DNA of 64,000 nt from Pseudomonadota bacterium. Lineage in GTDB: Bacteria > Pseudomonadota > Gammaproteobacteria > Burkholderiales > Thiobacillaceae. Every line of letters starts with the position of its first letter. The stretch's first letter is position 1. The DNA lies in the NCBI GenBank assembly GCA_021820845.1, contig JAKADC010000013.1, positions 1-64,000 of the forward strand, written 5' to 3'. Below, piece by piece: positions 63,772-64,000 of this stretch. The notes below the pieces were generated by a model. The model saw only the letters and a list, made by a program, of their open reading frames with translations, was not told where the DNA came from and did no database searches. A program made the translations under genes and the position numbers.

Positions 63772-64000
63772 TTACGTCCTGAGCATGCGCAGCCCGCTCG
63801 CGATCACCACGAACTCGCTGATCTCGTGCGCGAGGACGGCGATGGGAAGGGTGAAGTAGCCGGTCACCGCCCCGGCGATGAGCGAGCCGATCACCACCAC
63901 GGACAGCGCAAGGTTTTGCAGCACCACGCGCCAGGTGCGGCGGCTGAAATGGATGAGATAGGGCAGGCGCGCCAGGTTGTCGCTCATCAGCGCCACGTCC
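63772..64000 (-). CDS. C-terminal part of a metal-transporting P-type ATPase (cut by window edge)
   Basis: The visible 75-plus codons are the end of a P1B-type ATPase: DVALMSDNLARLPYLIHFSR at the edge, then two TM helices with SVVVIGSLIAGAVTGYF and LPIAVLAHEISEFVVIASGL. The HEISEF motif in the last helix differs from the HEGST of the other ATPase, so the two are distinct types. The rest of the gene lies to the right of the window. It stands 45 bases upstream of DUF302 in the same direction. Confidence 0.85.
   Translation of the reverse strand, partial: DVALMSDNLARLPYLIHFSRRTWRVVLQNLALSVVVIGSLIAGAVTGYFTLPIAVLAHEISEFVVIASGLRMLRT

Overview
The window is high-GC DNA from a betaproteobacterium; the chromosomal gene content suggests a Thiobacillus or Sulfuricella type of organism, but that is a judgement from content and not a measured phylogeny. 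It begins inside the end of an rRNA operon (5S rRNA and its terminator) and continues to about 18.0 kb through ordinary chromosome: a ComEA-like DNA-binding protein, a ZIP metal transporter, rimO, a divergent phosphoglycerate-mutase/RpfE-like gene, yjbQ, a lolC-lolD-comEC-relA run, mnmH, smpB divergent from ratA-rnfH, and the purine genes guaB and guaA.

At the 3' end of guaA the character changes. A P4-type tyrosine integrase follows 0.3 kb downstream. Behind it, on the minus strand, lies a complete Tn4371/RP4-like mating-pair module in overlapping order traG-copG-trbB-C-D-E-J-eexN-L-F-G-I-DUF2274, with an AlpA-like HTH gene. No relaxase or right attachment site is visible, so the window probably holds only the left part of an integrative and conjugative element (ICE) or of its degraded form.

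From 32.3 kb to the right edge nearly everything is metal-resistance cargo. First comes a CusRS-like two-component system divergent from a CusCBA-type RND pump with two small exported proteins. Next is a copper cluster (CopA multicopper oxidase, CopB, a CopI-like cupredoxin, DUF411, CusF and a Met-rich protein) bracketed by a broken and an intact IS481-family element. An almost identical 16-bp palindrome precedes the RND operon and copA, and a weaker copy precedes the DUF411 gene; I read these as sites for the resident response regulator. Right of the intact IS, on the minus strand, are a porin/periplasmic-binding-protein/diguanylate-cyclase trio whose cyclase ends inside the IS, and then a second, larger efflux operon: a CzcI-like protein, CzcCBA, a PII-NG-like regulator, a zinc-ribbon protein and a P1B-4-like P-type ATPase. 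The right edge carries a Met-rich Spy-like gene interrupted by an in-frame stop, a SHOCT protein, a diheme cytochrome c with Met-rich inserts, a DUF302 protein and the C-terminal end of another P-type ATPase.

Working picture: the ICE machinery moved a mosaic of copper and divalent-metal resistance modules into guaA. Periplasmic copper is oxidised and bound (CopA, CopI, CusF, Met-rich proteins), exported across the envelope (two HME-RND systems), and cytosolic metal is pumped out by P-type ATPases. The cargo shows repeated IS activity, partial duplication and decay. I did not find a clearly new defence or mobile system. The most unusual items are the shared operator block, the shared TrbJ/EexN tail, the metal operon that joins PII-NG, zinc ribbon and P1B-4 ATPase, and the Met-rich cytochrome cluster.
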